From contig JAGODW010000077.1 in assembly GCA_017998025.1 (NCBI GenBank), positions 1 through 6,882 of the forward strand: a DNA stretch of 6,882 nt. Direction: 5' to 3'. Below the pieces are notes generated by a model. That model saw nothing but the letters and a program-made list of their open reading frames with translations, was not told the DNA's origin and did no database searches. This stretch comes from Spirochaetales bacterium (GTDB lineage: Bacteria; Spirochaetota; Spirochaetia; DTKZ01). Both the position numbers and the translations under genes were made by a program. This document shows positions 1 to 5,442 of the stretch, piece by piece. Within the stretch, counting starts at the first letter, position 1, and each line of letters starts with the position of its first letter.

Positions 1-1010
1 CTGATAAAGGGTTTATCATCCTTCCCTGTGAACTGATCGATCGGAACGGTGATACGCTAAAACAGATTGTATGTACCCTGGCGAAACGCTGGACAGAGGA
101 TCCCGAGTTTCTTTCCTGGATAGAGAAGGCCAACACCTTCTACAACACCCTCGTCGACGGAATCATGACAGGGTATCCAAAGGATGAAATTCAAGCATTG
201 CAGAAGAAGCTTGGGTATCAGGATGATCTGTTCGATACGGGAGAACTCTTTCACCTATGGGTGATCGAAGGGCCTTCCACCATTCGGGCAGAGTTCCCTC
301 TGGATGAAGCGGGGATGAATGTAGTATGGACCCACGATATGACCCCGTACCGCACCCGAAAAGTCCGTATTCTCAACGGGGCCCATACGATGACTGCGTT
401 AGGAGCCTGTATGGCCGGAATTGAGACAGTAAAGGAAAGTCTCGACGACCCGGTATTTTCCCGGTATCTAAGGGAGGGAATCTTTAAAGAAATCATTCCT
501 GTCTTAACTCTACCGGAGAGAGAGCTGGAAGAGTTTGCAGAATCTGTGTTGGAGCGCTTTGCAAATCCCTTTATCAAACATTACTGGTCCAGTATAGCCT
601 TAAATTCCTGTGCAAAGTACAAAGCCCGGGTGCTTCCTACGCTCCTGGAATATATGGATAAGTTTCAAAGACCTCCCCGGCTCCTAAGCTGGTCCCTTGC
701 AGCCCTTATTGCTTGTTACAGGTCAACGGAATGGAAAGGAGAGGCCTTACAGGGGGTAGGTGCAAAAGGAAGGTACGAAATACGGGACGATCGACCGGTG
801 CTAGAGTTTTTCTACAACCTCTGGTCCGAGAACAAGGGGATAGATCCAGCAAAAACCGAAGGTATCGTTAAACGGGTTCTTACTGAATCCTCCCTCTGGG
901 GAAAAGATATCTCCTCTCCTCCCCTTACTCAGATTGTAACAGAATATCTAAGAGAAATACTAAAGAATGGCGCCTATGCCTCTTTGAAGCAAACCTTGCA
1001 AGACACTTAG
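1..1010 (+). CDS. uxaB: Tagaturonate reductase (altronate oxidoreductase), 3' part
   Basis: Cytoplasmic NADH-dependent reduction of D-tagaturonate to D-altronate in galacturonate catabolism. The gene runs in from the left edge; the first complete codon is at 3, and 335 residues are visible before the TAG at 1008-1010. The E. coli enzyme has about 480 residues, so roughly the first 150, including the Rossmann NAD-binding part, lie outside. Near the start stand the segments LPCELIDRNGD and TLVDGIMTGYP, typical of UxaB. The polyol-dehydrogenase catalytic pattern K-x4-N-x2-H is intact in KVRILNGAH (Lys at 360-362, Asn at 375-377, His at 384-386). Further on, IIPVLTLP, RFANPFIKH and SWSLAALIA-CYR match the C-terminal helical domain. 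Fructuronate reductase (UxuB) and mannitol dehydrogenase are the nearest alternatives, but the motif wording favours UxaB. It lies 33 nt upstream of nqrB on the same strand with no convincing terminator between, so read-through is possible. No frame break was seen. Confidence 0.9.
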   Translation, partial: DKGFIILPCELIDRNGDTLKQIVCTLAKRWTEDPEFLSWIEKANTFYNTLVDGIMTGYPKDEIQALQKKLGYQDDLFDTGELFHLWVIEGPSTIRAEFPLDEAGMNVVWTHDMTPYRTRKVRILNGAHTMTALGACMAGIETVKESLDDPVFSRYLREGIFKEIIPVLTLPERELEEFAESVLERFANPFIKHYWSSIALNSCAKYKARVLPTLLEYMDKFQRPPRLLSWSLAALIACYRSTEWKGEALQGVGAKGRYEIRDDRPVLEFFYNLWSENKGIDPAKTEGIVKRVLTESSLWGKDISSPPLTQIVTEYLREILKNGAYASLKQTLQDT

Positions 1011-1029
1011 AAGTACAGTAATCTTCTAG
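1007..1029 (+). other. Small inverted repeat across the uxaB stop codon
   Basis: TAGAAG (1008-1013) pairs with CTTCTA (1023-1028) around a 9-nt loop, with a possible G-U pair outside it (1007/1029). The left arm includes the uxaB stop codon. The stem is short, AT-rich and not followed by a T tract, so it is not a standard intrinsic terminator. It sits just before the nqrB ribosome binding site at 1031-1037 and could affect read-through or initiation, but chance is a fair explanation. Confidence 0.25.
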
Positions 1030-1030
1030 A

Positions 1031-1037
1031 AAGGAGG
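1031..1037 (+). promoter_or_regulatory. Ribosome binding site that decides the nqrB start
   Basis: AAGGAGG lies 6 nt before a GTG at 1044-1046. A TTG at 1038-1040 directly abuts this site and is too close to use it. The ATG at 1065-1067 is 27 nt further down with no purine-rich site of its own. GTG at 1044 is therefore the best start. Confidence 0.75.
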
Positions 1038-1043
1038 TTGTGT

Positions 1044-1949
1044 GTGTTCCAGAAACAGATCATTATGCGTAGAGTGCTATATTCGCTTATTCCTATAGTG
1101 CTCTTTTCTCTCTATCTCTATGGCATCCGACCTCTCGTTATTCTGCTGGTTTCTATCATCCTGGGTACAGCAACTGAATACATCATGGAAAAGGGAAGAA
1201 ACAAAAAAGTTTCTGAAGCAGTACTGGTAACCAGTACCCTTTTTGCTCTTTCCCTGCCTCCGAAGACCCCCCTCTGGGTAGTAGCAGTCGGTATTGTTTT
1301 TGCCGTTTTTATGGGGAAAGAAGTGTACGGCGGATTCGGAAGAAATATCTTCAATCCTGCTATAACCGGAAGATTGTTTATCTATATCACGTTTCCCAAC
1401 ATACTGGCAGCCTCATGGATGGTCCCGGGGAAATTCGGTTCCTATGCGGATGTGGTGAGTGCCGCAACCCCGCTAGGGATTATTCGTGCAGGAAACACTT
1501 CCACTCTGAACTTGTTGGATCTATTCCTGGGATTTAAAGGAGGCTCTATCGGGGAGGGATCGATCCTCCTGATCCTCTTAGCAGGGATCTATCTGGTATT
1601 TACTAAAACCGCCTCTTACAGGATCATCCTCGGGACCGTACTAGGCTCTCTCGGGCTGTCGTTCGGTTTGGATGCCTTCGGTGTACAGGGTGCCTTTCCT
1701 GCTCTTTACTCTCTGTTCAGCGGTAGTGTGTTATTTGTAGCCGTCTTTATGGCTACGGATCCGGTAAGCGCTCCCAAACGAGCCTCCTCCCAATGGATCT
1801 ATGGGATCCTTATTGGAATTGTCTCGATTATTCTTCGGTTATACTCTGCTTTTCCGGAAGGTACCAGTTTCGCGCTTCTATTATCCAATACATTTGCCTC
1901 CCTCATTGATGAGCTAACCACCCCTAAAGCAAAGGAGGTGGTTGCATGA
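1044..1949 (+). CDS. nqrB: Na+-translocating NADH:quinone reductase subunit B, short form
   Basis: Integral membrane subunit carrying covalent FMN and, in studied NQR, the main sodium channel and riboflavin site. It has 301 residues from the GTG start. The FMN attachment motif is SAATPL at residues 139-144, with acceptor Thr142 (ACC at 1467-1469). Other family landmarks are VTSTLFAL near 62-69, GKEVYGGFGRN near 91-101, FNPAITGR near 103-110, MATDPVSAP near 236-244 and YGILIG near 253-258. Many hydrophobic helices cover the length. Proteobacterial NqrB has about 410 residues; this one lacks the long cytoplasmic N-terminal extension and a loop after the first helix, and so has the size of RnfD (about 300-350). 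The conserved wording in the core (PLW, FMATDPVSA, YGILIG, FPEG) is Nqr-like. Its TGA overlaps the nqrC ATG (ATGA). RnfD is the alternative; the neighbouring NqrD, NqrE and NqrF types argue for NqrB. An ApbE flavin transferase, needed to load the FMN, is not in the window. Confidence 0.88.
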   Translation: MFQKQIIMRRVLYSLIPIVLFSLYLYGIRPLVILLVSIILGTATEYIMEKGRNKKVSEAVLVTSTLFALSLPPKTPLWVVAVGIVFAVFMGKEVYGGFGRNIFNPAITGRLFIYITFPNILAASWMVPGKFGSYADVVSAATPLGIIRAGNTSTLNLLDLFLGFKGGSIGEGSILLILLAGIYLVFTKTASYRIILGTVLGSLGLSFGLDAFGVQGAFPALYSLFSGSVLFVAVFMATDPVSAPKRASSQWIYGILIGIVSIILRLYSAFPEGTSFALLLSNTFASLIDELTTPKAKEVVA

Positions 1950-2560
1950 AGAAAGACAGTATCCTCTACACGGTAGTTTTTAGTTTTATTGTCGCTTTTC
2001 TCTTTGTTCTTATCCTTGCCCTTGCCAATGAAAGTACCAAAGGGATCGTGGAACGGAATGAAGAGCTGGCCCGCCAGAAGGCAGTTCTCGATGCCATGGG
2101 CTATTCCTATAACACAGACTCGGAAGCAGAAACGGTATACCAATCGATTGAAGTCCTGGATACGGACGGGGTCCGTCTCTACAAAGGAAGCAGGGGAGGC
2201 ACACTTCTCTATGCGAAAGAGTTCACAGGAAGCGGCCTCTGGGGAACTATTAGAGGGATCCTCTGCGTAGATGAAACCGTATCTCAAATCATCGGTATCC
2301 AGATTGTGAGCCATAATGAAACTCCTGGATTAGGGGGACGGATATCCGAGCCCTGGTTCAAAGAACAGTTCAACGGCTTAAAACTAAAGAATGGTACAAT
2401 ACAGGTAACCTTTGGTTCGGAAGCAGGGAGTGGGAAAGCGAATAAAGAAGAAGGTATTGTGGACGGTATTACCGGTGCAAGCCGGACAAGCCAGGCGATA
2501 AACGTCATTGTGGATACGGAATTGTCTCTCTTGAAAAACCTGCTGGGAGGTTCAAAATGA
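1946..2560 (+). CDS. nqrC: Na+-translocating NADH:quinone reductase subunit C, Ser-type FMN site
   Basis: Single-pass membrane subunit whose outer-side domain carries covalent FMN and passes electrons within the NQR complex. It has 204 residues: a lysine-bearing N-terminus, one hydrophobic helix at about 6-28, then an FMN-binding domain. The landmark GSGLWG is at 95-100 and NETPGLGGRI at 124-133, both typical of NqrC. The FMN attachment motif reads D173-GITGAS-R-TS; the usual sequence is SGAT-x-TS, so Ser179 (AGC at 2480-2482) replaces the FMN-bearing Thr. Ser can carry the same phosphoester bond, so loss of function is not implied. The protein is shorter than Vibrio NqrC (about 260) and close to RnfG in size. 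A strong ribosome site (AAGGAGGTG at 1932-1940) precedes the ATG, which overlaps the nqrB stop. Its own TGA overlaps the nqrD ATG. Confidence 0.9.
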   Translation: MKKDSILYTVVFSFIVAFLFVLILALANESTKGIVERNEELARQKAVLDAMGYSYNTDSEAETVYQSIEVLDTDGVRLYKGSRGGTLLYAKEFTGSGLWGTIRGILCVDETVSQIIGIQIVSHNETPGLGGRISEPWFKEQFNGLKLKNGTIQVTFGSEAGSGKANKEEGIVDGITGASRTSQAINVIVDTELSLLKNLLGGSK

Positions 2561-3162
2561 CGGCAAAAGAGTTAACAACAATAACGAAAGAAAACCTCTG
2601 GTTCAATAATCCTATTTTTATGCAAATTCTGGGGATTTGCTCCACCCTGGCGGTTACAAACCTTCTATCCAATACTCTCATCATGACTCTGGGTGTTACC
2701 TTTGCCGCTGCATTTTCTAACCTGACCATCTCTCTCCTAAAGGACTGGATACCCAGAAAAGTACGGATGATCGTGCAAGTACTTATTATTTCCTTCTATG
2801 TAATCATTGTAGATATTCTTCTCCGGGCTTTCCTTCCGGAAATATCCAGAAGCCTGGGTCCCTACGTCGGTTTAATCATCACTAACTGTATCCTTATGGG
2901 GCGGGCTGAAGCTTTTGCACAGAGTAATCCCCCTATCCCCGCCTTCTGGGACGGACTCACCTCCGGTATCGGGTATATGTGGGTTTTAATGGTTATTGCA
3001 TCTGTGCGGGAGTTTCTCGGATTCGGTACCCTCTTTGGGGTACGGATAGCTCCTGCCTGGTTTCCGACCTGGACCATCATGGTAATGGCTCCCAGTGCTT
3101 TTTTTCTTGTAGCGATCCTCCTATGGATTGCAAAAAGCCGTATGCCAGGAGGTAAAACATGA
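2557..3162 (+). CDS. nqrD: Na+-translocating NADH:quinone reductase subunit D
   Basis: Six-helix membrane subunit that pairs with NqrE around an intramembrane iron-sulfur centre. It has 201 residues, close to the family's usual 210. The N-terminal NNPIFMQILGICSTLAVTN (17-35) and the block VGLIITNCILMGRAEAFA (104-121) are near-diagnostic of NqrD rather than RnfE, which has a different wording (CPLLAVT and IPLIVTNC). The two conserved cysteines are present: Cys28 (2638-2640) and Cys111 (2887-2889). The late segment APSAFFL also matches NqrD. The ribosome site GGGAGG at 2545-2550 lies 6 nt before the ATG. The gene overlaps nqrC and nqrE by 4 nt on each side, so translation is probably coupled and subunits made in fixed ratio. 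Confidence 0.95.
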   Translation: MTAKELTTITKENLWFNNPIFMQILGICSTLAVTNLLSNTLIMTLGVTFAAAFSNLTISLLKDWIPRKVRMIVQVLIISFYVIIVDILLRAFLPEISRSLGPYVGLIITNCILMGRAEAFAQSNPPIPAFWDGLTSGIGYMWVLMVIASVREFLGFGTLFGVRIAPAWFPTWTIMVMAPSAFFLVAILLWIAKSRMPGGKT

Positions 3163-3752
3163 GTCCCCAGATCGCTCCTCTAACTTTATTTTTCGCATCT
3201 ATTTTCACCAGCAACATTCTTCTTGCCAACTTCCTGGGGATGTGCTCCTTCATCTCTATTTCCAAAGATTTTACTTCTTCAAACGGATTAGGCCTTGCTG
3301 TAACCGTGGTCCTTACCTTAACAGGGATGATCAACTGGGCGGTGCTTCATTACATCCTCTACCCCCTCGGATTGTATTACCTGCGGTTCATTGTATTTAT
3401 CGTTGTTATTGCCGCGGTAGTTCAGATTCTAGAAATGGTGATAGACCGGCTCTCCCCTGCTTTGTACATGACCCTGGGGATATTCCTGCCGCTAATTACG
3501 GTAAACTGCGCTATCATGGGGGTGGCTCTGTTCATCGAGATTCGGAAGTACTCTTTTATTCAGGCCACTGTATTCAGCCTCGGTTCAGGACTGGGTTGGT
3601 GGCTTGCCATCGCATCCCTTGCAGCAATCCGTAAAAAAATCGATAAAGCCCCTGTCCCCGCAGGATTAAAAGGCCCGGGTATTACCCTCATAACCATTGG
3701 CTTTATGGCCATGGCGTTTATCGGTTTTTCAGGTATGCTGAACGTGCAGTAG
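3159..3752 (+). CDS. nqrE: Na+-translocating NADH:quinone reductase subunit E
   Basis: Six-helix membrane partner of NqrD, with inverted topology relative to it. It has 197 residues, the usual length for NqrE. Landmarks are NFLGMCSF (24-31), VQILEMVIDR (88-97), ALYMTLGIFLPLITVNCAI (101-119), GSGLGWWLAI (142-151) and a C-terminal GITLIT...FSG. Cys29 (3243-3245) and Cys117 (3507-3509) complete the four-cysteine set with NqrD that ligates the intramembrane Fe-S centre. RnfA is the paralogous alternative, but the ending GITLIT...FIGFSG and the neighbouring NqrF point to NqrE. The ribosome site AGGAGGT at 3147-3153 precedes the ATG by 5 nt. The TAG stop is merged with the start of the nqrF ribosome site. 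Confidence 0.95.
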   Translation: MSPQIAPLTLFFASIFTSNILLANFLGMCSFISISKDFTSSNGLGLAVTVVLTLTGMINWAVLHYILYPLGLYYLRFIVFIVVIAAVVQILEMVIDRLSPALYMTLGIFLPLITVNCAIMGVALFIEIRKYSFIQATVFSLGSGLGWWLAIASLAAIRKKIDKAPVPAGLKGPGITLITIGFMAMAFIGFSGMLNVQ

Positions 3753-3761
3753 GAGGAAACC

Positions 3762-4883
3762 ATGGTTGCATCTGTCCTTTTAGCGTCTGCTGCTGTTGGT
3801 ACTATTACGGCTTTCCTTGCCCTGCTGATAGCTATAACGGATAAAATTGTAAACAATTACGGTGAAGTAATCATCGATATCAATCAGAAAAAACGTGAAC
3901 TAAAGGTAAAGGGGGGATCTCCCCTTCTCTTCTCTCTCGGAGAGGCAGGGATATTTCTCCCTTCCGCGTGCGGAGGACGGGGAAGCTGTGGCGCCTGTAA
4001 GGTAAGAGTTACTTCCGATGCAGGCCCCTATTTGCCTACAGAATTGCCCTATATCAATAAAGAGGAAGAAGCGCGAAACATACGTCTTTCCTGTCAGATA
4101 AAACTGAAAAAGGATATTTCGATCGAGATTCCGGAAAGTCTCTTCAACATAAAGAGGTACCAGGGAACTGTGGAGAGAATTCGTTCAGTTACTCATGACA
4201 TCAAGGAAGTGTATATCCAGCTGGAACAACCTTCAGAAATCGACTTTATTGCCGGCCAGTATGTCCAGCTAAGAGTACCTCCCTACGATAAAATCCCAAA
4301 ACCCACCGAACGGGCCTACTCGATGTCCTCCCGGCCCTCGGATAAAAACCATGTAGAACTTTTAATACGACTGGTCCCCGGGGGAATTGTTACAACCTAT
4401 GTACACACATATATGAAAGAAGGGGAACAGGTCATGGTAACAGGGCCCTTTGGGGATTTCCATGTACGGGATACGGGGGCCATTATGCTGTGTGTGGCGG
4501 GAGGGTCGGGGATGGCTCCCTTTAAGTCTATATTCTACGACATGCTGGAAAAGAGGAAAACGGATCGAGAGGTGTGGTTTTTCTTTGGAGCACGAGCAAT
4601 AAAAGATCTATTCTATCGGGAAGAAATGGAACAGATTTCCCGGGAATGGAAGAATTTTCACTTTGTACCAGCCCTCTCGGAGCCACAGCCGGAAGATAAA
4701 TGGACAGGAGAAACCGGTCTTATTACTCAGGTACTGGAAAGGTACCTCACCACCCGCATCGATCGTTCCAGGCCTATGGAAGGGTACCTCTGCGGGAGCC
4801 CGGGGATGCTGGATGCCTGTATCTCCGTTATGAAGAAATTTGAAGTACCGGCAGATAAAATCTACTTTGATAAGTTTGCTTGA
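3762..4883 (+). CDS. nqrF: Na+-translocating NADH:quinone reductase subunit F (NADH dehydrogenase module)
   Basis: Entry point of the complex: oxidises NADH with FAD and passes electrons singly through a 2Fe-2S cluster. It has 373 residues. The domains in order are an N-terminal membrane anchor (about 3-26), a plant-type ferredoxin domain (about 34-125) with Cys70, Cys76, Cys79 and Cys111, an FAD-binding barrel (about 132-236) with the RAYS motif at 184-187, and a NADH-binding domain with AGGSGMAPF at 246-254, FFGAR at 274-278 and CGSPGM at 344-349. The C-terminal FDKFA is typical. As I recall it, the cysteine numbering equals that of Vibrio NqrF. The protein is about 34 residues shorter than Vibrio NqrF (about 407), mainly because the segment just before RAYS is much reduced. 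RnfB or RnfC would not have this ferredoxin plus flavodoxin-reductase layout, so this gene fixes the operon as NQR-type. The ribosome site AGGAGG (3751-3756) lies 5 nt before the ATG. Confidence 0.96.
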   Translation: MVASVLLASAAVGTITAFLALLIAITDKIVNNYGEVIIDINQKKRELKVKGGSPLLFSLGEAGIFLPSACGGRGSCGACKVRVTSDAGPYLPTELPYINKEEEARNIRLSCQIKLKKDISIEIPESLFNIKRYQGTVERIRSVTHDIKEVYIQLEQPSEIDFIAGQYVQLRVPPYDKIPKPTERAYSMSSRPSDKNHVELLIRLVPGGIVTTYVHTYMKEGEQVMVTGPFGDFHVRDTGAIMLCVAGGSGMAPFKSIFYDMLEKRKTDREVWFFFGARAIKDLFYREEMEQISREWKNFHFVPALSEPQPEDKWTGETGLITQVLERYLTTRIDRSRPMEGYLCGSPGMLDACISVMKKFEVPADKIYFDKFA

Positions 4884-4896
4884 GGGAGGAGAAGGT

Positions 4897-5346
4897 ATGA
4901 AAATGTCTCCAGAATATGTACGTGCCCAGCAGAATATGCAACCAGGGGTTATTACATCCTCAGGCTTCCTGGGTGAAGATACCCGTAATTTAGCAGACAT
5001 TATCCAGCAGGACGAAGAGACGCTGCAAAAGCTGGGAATCTCCATTGAAGAAGCAGCGGCAGTACTCCATTACTTGCTGGAGGAAGGACGCAAAGGGCTG
5101 GGGGAACCCATAACCCTGAACGAAAAATATCGGGTTCAGGTTACGGAAGCCCGGGGATTTCTCGCCTGCCCGTTTGAAGATGGAATCTTCAGAAAAACAA
5201 ACGCTCTGGTGGAACATCTTCCTTCAGGGAAACAGTTTTTCTATTCGGAACTTTCCTTACACCTCCTGGAAAAACATCACTTTCTCCAGGGTAACGGTTC
5301 ACCCTTTCGCATAGACCCTCTCACCCTCAAGGAGGTCCTTTGTTAA
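4897..5346 (+). CDS. Hypothetical small soluble protein following nqrF
   Basis: I do not recognise this 149-residue protein. It begins 13 nt after the nqrF stop, with a purine-rich ribosome site (GGGAGGAGAAGG, 4884-4895) before the ATG at 4897; an in-frame ATG at 4903 is a second choice. A start at 4840, which would give 168 residues, lies inside nqrF and has no good site. There is no signal peptide or membrane helix. The N-terminal third has the block MQPGVITSSGFLGEDTR (14-30), then a probable helix pair at about 31-65 (ADIIQQDEETLQKLG and EEAAAVLHYLLEEG). The second half looks like a mixed alpha/beta fold with QVTEARGFLACPFED (81-95) and several aromatic and His residues near 107-128. There are only two cysteines, Cys91 and the very last residue Cys149. 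Its place at the end of the nqr set suggests an accessory or assembly role, but that rests on position alone. Confidence 0.8.
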   Translation: MKMSPEYVRAQQNMQPGVITSSGFLGEDTRNLADIIQQDEETLQKLGISIEEAAAVLHYLLEEGRKGLGEPITLNEKYRVQVTEARGFLACPFEDGIFRKTNALVEHLPSGKQFFYSELSLHLLEKHHFLQGNGSPFRIDPLTLKEVLC

Positions 5347-5384
5347 AAGAAGTGCTATCGCTAAAAGTATTGCGATATATGTGA
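5340..5384 (+). other. Possible 14-codon leader or gene remnant
   Basis: A textbook ribosome site, AAGGAGGT at 5329-5336 inside the end of the upstream gene, is followed by TTG at 5340-5342, whose frame runs 14 codons (MLKEVLSLKVLRYM) to TGA at 5382-5384. The TTG overlaps the end of the preceding gene, as expected for coupled translation. It could be a short leader peptide, the stump of a lost downstream operon gene, or chance, since AAG-GAG-GTC also codes Lys-Glu-Val in the upstream protein. No homologue is recognisable at this length. Confidence 0.25.
5356..5377. repeat. Inverted repeat overlapping a possible -35 element
   Basis: TATCGC (5356-5361) and GCGATA (5372-5377) form a perfect 6-base inverted repeat with a 10-nt spacer. 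The right arm overlaps the candidate -35 hexamer at 5370-5375, so an operator is imaginable. There is no T tract after it, and it is too short to call a terminator. It may be chance. Confidence 0.2.
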
Positions 5385-5399
5385 GGATGAATAAATAAT
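5370..5399 (+). promoter_or_regulatory. Candidate promoter of the REC-PAS-GGDEF-EAL gene
   Basis: TTGCGA (5370-5375, four of six matches to TTGACA) and AATAAT (5394-5399, five of six to TATAAT) are 18 nt apart. They lie in the only clearly AT-rich stretch of the window (about 5343-5425). A start near 5406 would leave a leader of about 37 nt including the ribosome site AGGGG at 5429-5433, 9 nt before the ATG at 5443. The change of function from respiration to signalling also suggests a new transcription unit here. AT-rich sequence gives such matches easily. Confidence 0.35.
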
Positions 5400-5442
5400 T
5401 TAAATAGGAATAAGCAGAATTTTACCACAGGGGTAACCTAGC

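Noticed and set aside
1038..1043. TTG at 1038 as the nqrB start
   Set aside because: It directly abuts the AAGGAGG site at 1031-1037, leaving no spacing; GTG at 1044 has the right 6-nt spacing.
1799..2314. 171-codon open frame on the minus strand
   Set aside because: It lies antisense to nqrB and nqrC, whose motifs are unmistakable, and its translation shows no recognisable domain.
3128..3634. 168-codon open frame on the plus strand
   Set aside because: Out-of-frame shadow of nqrD and nqrE, rich in Cys, His, Arg and Pro in a pattern typical of a shifted frame.
1044..4883. An Rnf (rnfDGEA) operon
   Set aside because: Lengths of the first two subunits fit Rnf, but the D and E subunits carry Nqr-type blocks and the last gene is a ferredoxin-FAD-NADH protein of the NqrF kind; no RnfB or RnfC is present.
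4840..4896. Longer start for the gene after nqrF
   Set aside because: It would overlap the end of nqrF by 44 nt and has no ribosome site; the ATG at 4897 has a strong one.
4608..5045. 145-codon open frame on the minus strand
   Set aside because: Antisense to nqrF and the following gene; no ribosome site or domain.
5347..5442. Intrinsic terminator after the nqr operon
   Set aside because: No GC-rich stem followed by a T run was found; the only inverted repeat (5356-5377) has a 6-bp stem and no T tract.
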